Origin: Planctomycetota bacterium
Lineage (GTDB): Bacteria; Planctomycetota; Planctomycetia; Pirellulales; Pirellulaceae
Assembly (NCBI GenBank): GCA_019347795.1
Contig: JAHWKS010000248.1
Coordinates: 1-7,397 of the forward strand
Length of the DNA stretch: 7,397 nucleotides
Reading direction: 5' to 3'
The notes under the pieces are model-generated. The model saw only the letters and a list, made by a program, of their open reading frames with translations. It made no database searches and was not told where the DNA came from. A program made the translations under genes and the position numbers. This document shows positions 6,089 to 7,397 of the stretch, in pieces; position 1 is the stretch's first letter; every line of letters starts with the position of its first letter.

Positions 6089-7397
6089 ATGAGCCAATCT
6101 ATCTCCGGCCGCGAGGTGATCAAGGCTGCGGGTGGCCTGCTTTGGCGGGAAAGCGCCCACGGTACCCAGTTGGCAGTAATCCATCGGGGCCGCTACGGAG
6201 ATTGGACACTCCCCAAGGGAAAGCTCGGGGACGGCGAGACATGGGAAGTGGCGGCGTTGCGCGAAGTCCGCGAGGAAACCGGTTGTGAGGCCAGCTTGAG
6301 CACATTTGCCGGGACGATCTCCTATTTGGCCAAGGGCACCCCGAAGATTGTGTTGTTCTGGAACATGGGGGTGACGCGAGAAGGAAACTTCGAGCCTTCT
6401 GAAGAAGTCGCGGAAATCGAATGGCTTTCTGTCGCAGAGGCGCTCCAGCGGCTCGATCACGAGGACGAAAGGAATCTGCTCCAGGCAGTCAGTCACTTAC
6501 GACTTAGATCGAAACCCGAATCGGCCCCGGTCCGCCAAACCTGGCGGAAATGGCTAGGGAGGGTTGCGACGGGCGTCAGGTCGGTATTCGGACCGCACGA
6601 TCGAAACCGGCTCGTCTCCGCTATCCAAATTTACCGTGTTGAGTTTGGCCAACTACGTGCCGTTTGCGCAAACGCCGGCGTAAAAAATTTTACCTGGGCT
6701 GGCTCCGTCGAGGCCCTGATCAAGGCCGCAGAACAGGCGCTGCGGGATGGGGATGACCAGCGCAGTTGGGAGTGTCTGCACGCCGCCGAGCGGATGGAGC
6801 TGTTTGGATTGGCGGCTTTGTCGCAGGCCGGAGATCCGCTGCCCTTGCGAATCCGAGCGCAGGTCCTGTGGCAGGAAGCAAGCAAACTGACTAGCTGGCG
6901 CCGGGCGGTCGTGGAGAAGCTCCTAGCCACCGACGGCATATTAAGGCCCCAACTGGAGGTGCACGAAATCATTGCAGCCGCCAATATCCTGCAGGAGCAC
7001 TTTTCCAACGTCTACCGCCGCTTGCGAGAACTCATCCGTCAGTTCGCCATTCAGGCGGCAGCGGGGCTACTGGCTTTAGTCGCTCTGCTGCTGACATTCC
7101 TCTGGTCCTCGTCGCTTCCTGCCGCTCAGGCAGCAACCGAGGGCCCGCTGTTCATCTCGCGGGTCCTGCTCCTGGGTGTGTTGGGTGCGACCCTGAGCGT
7201 GCTTCTTTCCTTGCGATCCGACTGGTCCGGGACACAGATCCCCACGCTGCTAGGTAGCCGTTGGGTCAACTTGACCCGGCTGTTGGTAGGGGCACTTTCG
7301 GCCCTCACCGCCTACCTGTTCCTCAATTCCGGGTTGCTGCGGCAAGGGGAACTGACGCCAGCTCTGATTATGGCGGCGGCATTAGCGTCCGGTTTCA
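6089..7397 (+). CDS. Nudix hydrolase fused to C-terminal membrane helices (3' end outside window)
   Basis: The frame runs from ATG 6089 to the window edge without a stop, 436 codons so far. Residues about 8-135 are a Nudix domain: AAGGLLWR, then DWTLPKGK and a complete Nudix box, G44-x5-E50-x7-R58-E59-V60-x-E62-E63-x-G65-C66, whose Glu residues bind the catalytic metal. Nudix enzymes split nucleoside diphosphates linked to another group; the WTLPKGK form is common in dinucleoside-polyphosphate and MutT1-type members, so ApnA or an oxidised NTP is a possible substrate. Residues about 150-315 are helical and charged. Membrane helices follow at about 317-340 (AAAGLLALVALLLTFLW), 355-377 (LLLGVLGATLSVLLSL), 394-416 (LLVGALSALTAYLFL) and probably from 423. 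Such an anchor is unusual for a Nudix enzyme, and the Nudix part should face the cytoplasm. No good Shine-Dalgarno precedes the ATG; the start is chosen because the Nudix fold begins directly after it. All catalytic residues are intact, unlike the broken mobile genes upstream. Confidence 0.9.
   Translation, partial: MSQSISGREVIKAAGGLLWRESAHGTQLAVIHRGRYGDWTLPKGKLGDGETWEVAALREVREETGCEASLSTFAGTISYLAKGTPKIVLFWNMGVTREGNFEPSEEVAEIEWLSVAEALQRLDHEDERNLLQAVSHLRLRSKPESAPVRQTWRKWLGRVATGVRSVFGPHDRNRLVSAIQIYRVEFGQLRAVCANAGVKNFTWAGSVEALIKAAEQALRDGDDQRSWECLHAAERMELFGLAALSQAGDPLPLRIRAQVLWQEASKLTSWRRAVVEKLLATDGILRPQLEVHEIIAAANILQEHFSNVYRRLRELIRQFAIQAAAGLLALVALLLTFLWSSSLPAAQAATEGPLFISRVLLLGVLGATLSVLLSLRSDWSGTQIPTLLGSRWVNLTRLLVGALSALTAYLFLNSGLLRQGELTPALIMAAALASGF

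Noticed and set aside
6020..6496. Minus-strand frame of 158 codons opposite the Nudix domain
   Set aside because: The plus strand encodes a complete Nudix box here; the antisense translation has no domain.
1..7397. CRISPR array, tRNA, rRNA or tandem DNA repeats
   Set aside because: No regularly spaced direct repeats, tRNA cloverleaf signature or conserved rRNA stretch was seen. The only repetition is the protein-level WD40 pattern, which is not a DNA repeat.

Overview
The window looks like an accessory, mobile-element-scarred stretch of a GC-rich bacterial chromosome, most likely a planctomycete (Gemmata/Pirellula-like). The reasons are a long WD40 propeller gene, an IS21-type transposase and a tyrosine recombinase of a type I associate with planctomycete genomes, and weak Shine-Dalgarno use. 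That assignment is inference from recalled family resemblance, since no rRNA or housekeeping marker is present.

Layout, left to right. (1) 2-1618 (+) is the C-terminal part of a large WD40-repeat protein whose N-terminus lies outside the window. Its composition (about 50% GC in sampled lines) is clearly lower than the roughly 60-67% of most of the rest. (2) 1619-1705 is a junction zone. It holds a hairpin and, on the minus strand, a 27-codon scrap resembling the last residues of a lost gene. (3) 1693-2457 and 2495-3655 (+) are two adjacent unknown genes 37 bp apart. The first is a beta-rich 254-residue protein, and the second is a 386-residue membrane protein with an Ala/Lys-rich helix, three membrane helices and a second coiled coil. 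(4) About 3684-5245 is an IS21-family relic. Its istA lacks the N-terminus and the first catalytic Asp, and its istB stops before Walker A. (5) 5248-5826 is the C-terminal catalytic half of a tyrosine recombinase, joined directly to the broken istB in another reading frame. (6) 5827-6088 is a short gap with a hairpin and no supported gene. (7) 6089 to the window end (+) is an open gene with no stop inside the window. It has a perfect Nudix box, a helical middle and at least three C-terminal membrane helices.

Functionally, the intact or potentially intact genes are the WD40 protein, the unknown pair and the Nudix-membrane fusion. The central 2.1 kb is a graveyard of transposition and integration genes. 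Placing a WD40 arm (often the sensor arm of STAND NTPases) near a membrane-anchored Nudix hydrolase and an uncharacterised coiled-coil membrane protein would suit a conflict or defence neighbourhood. Nothing seen here proves that they act together. The most novel items are the Nudix-transmembrane fusion and the 1693/2495 pair.
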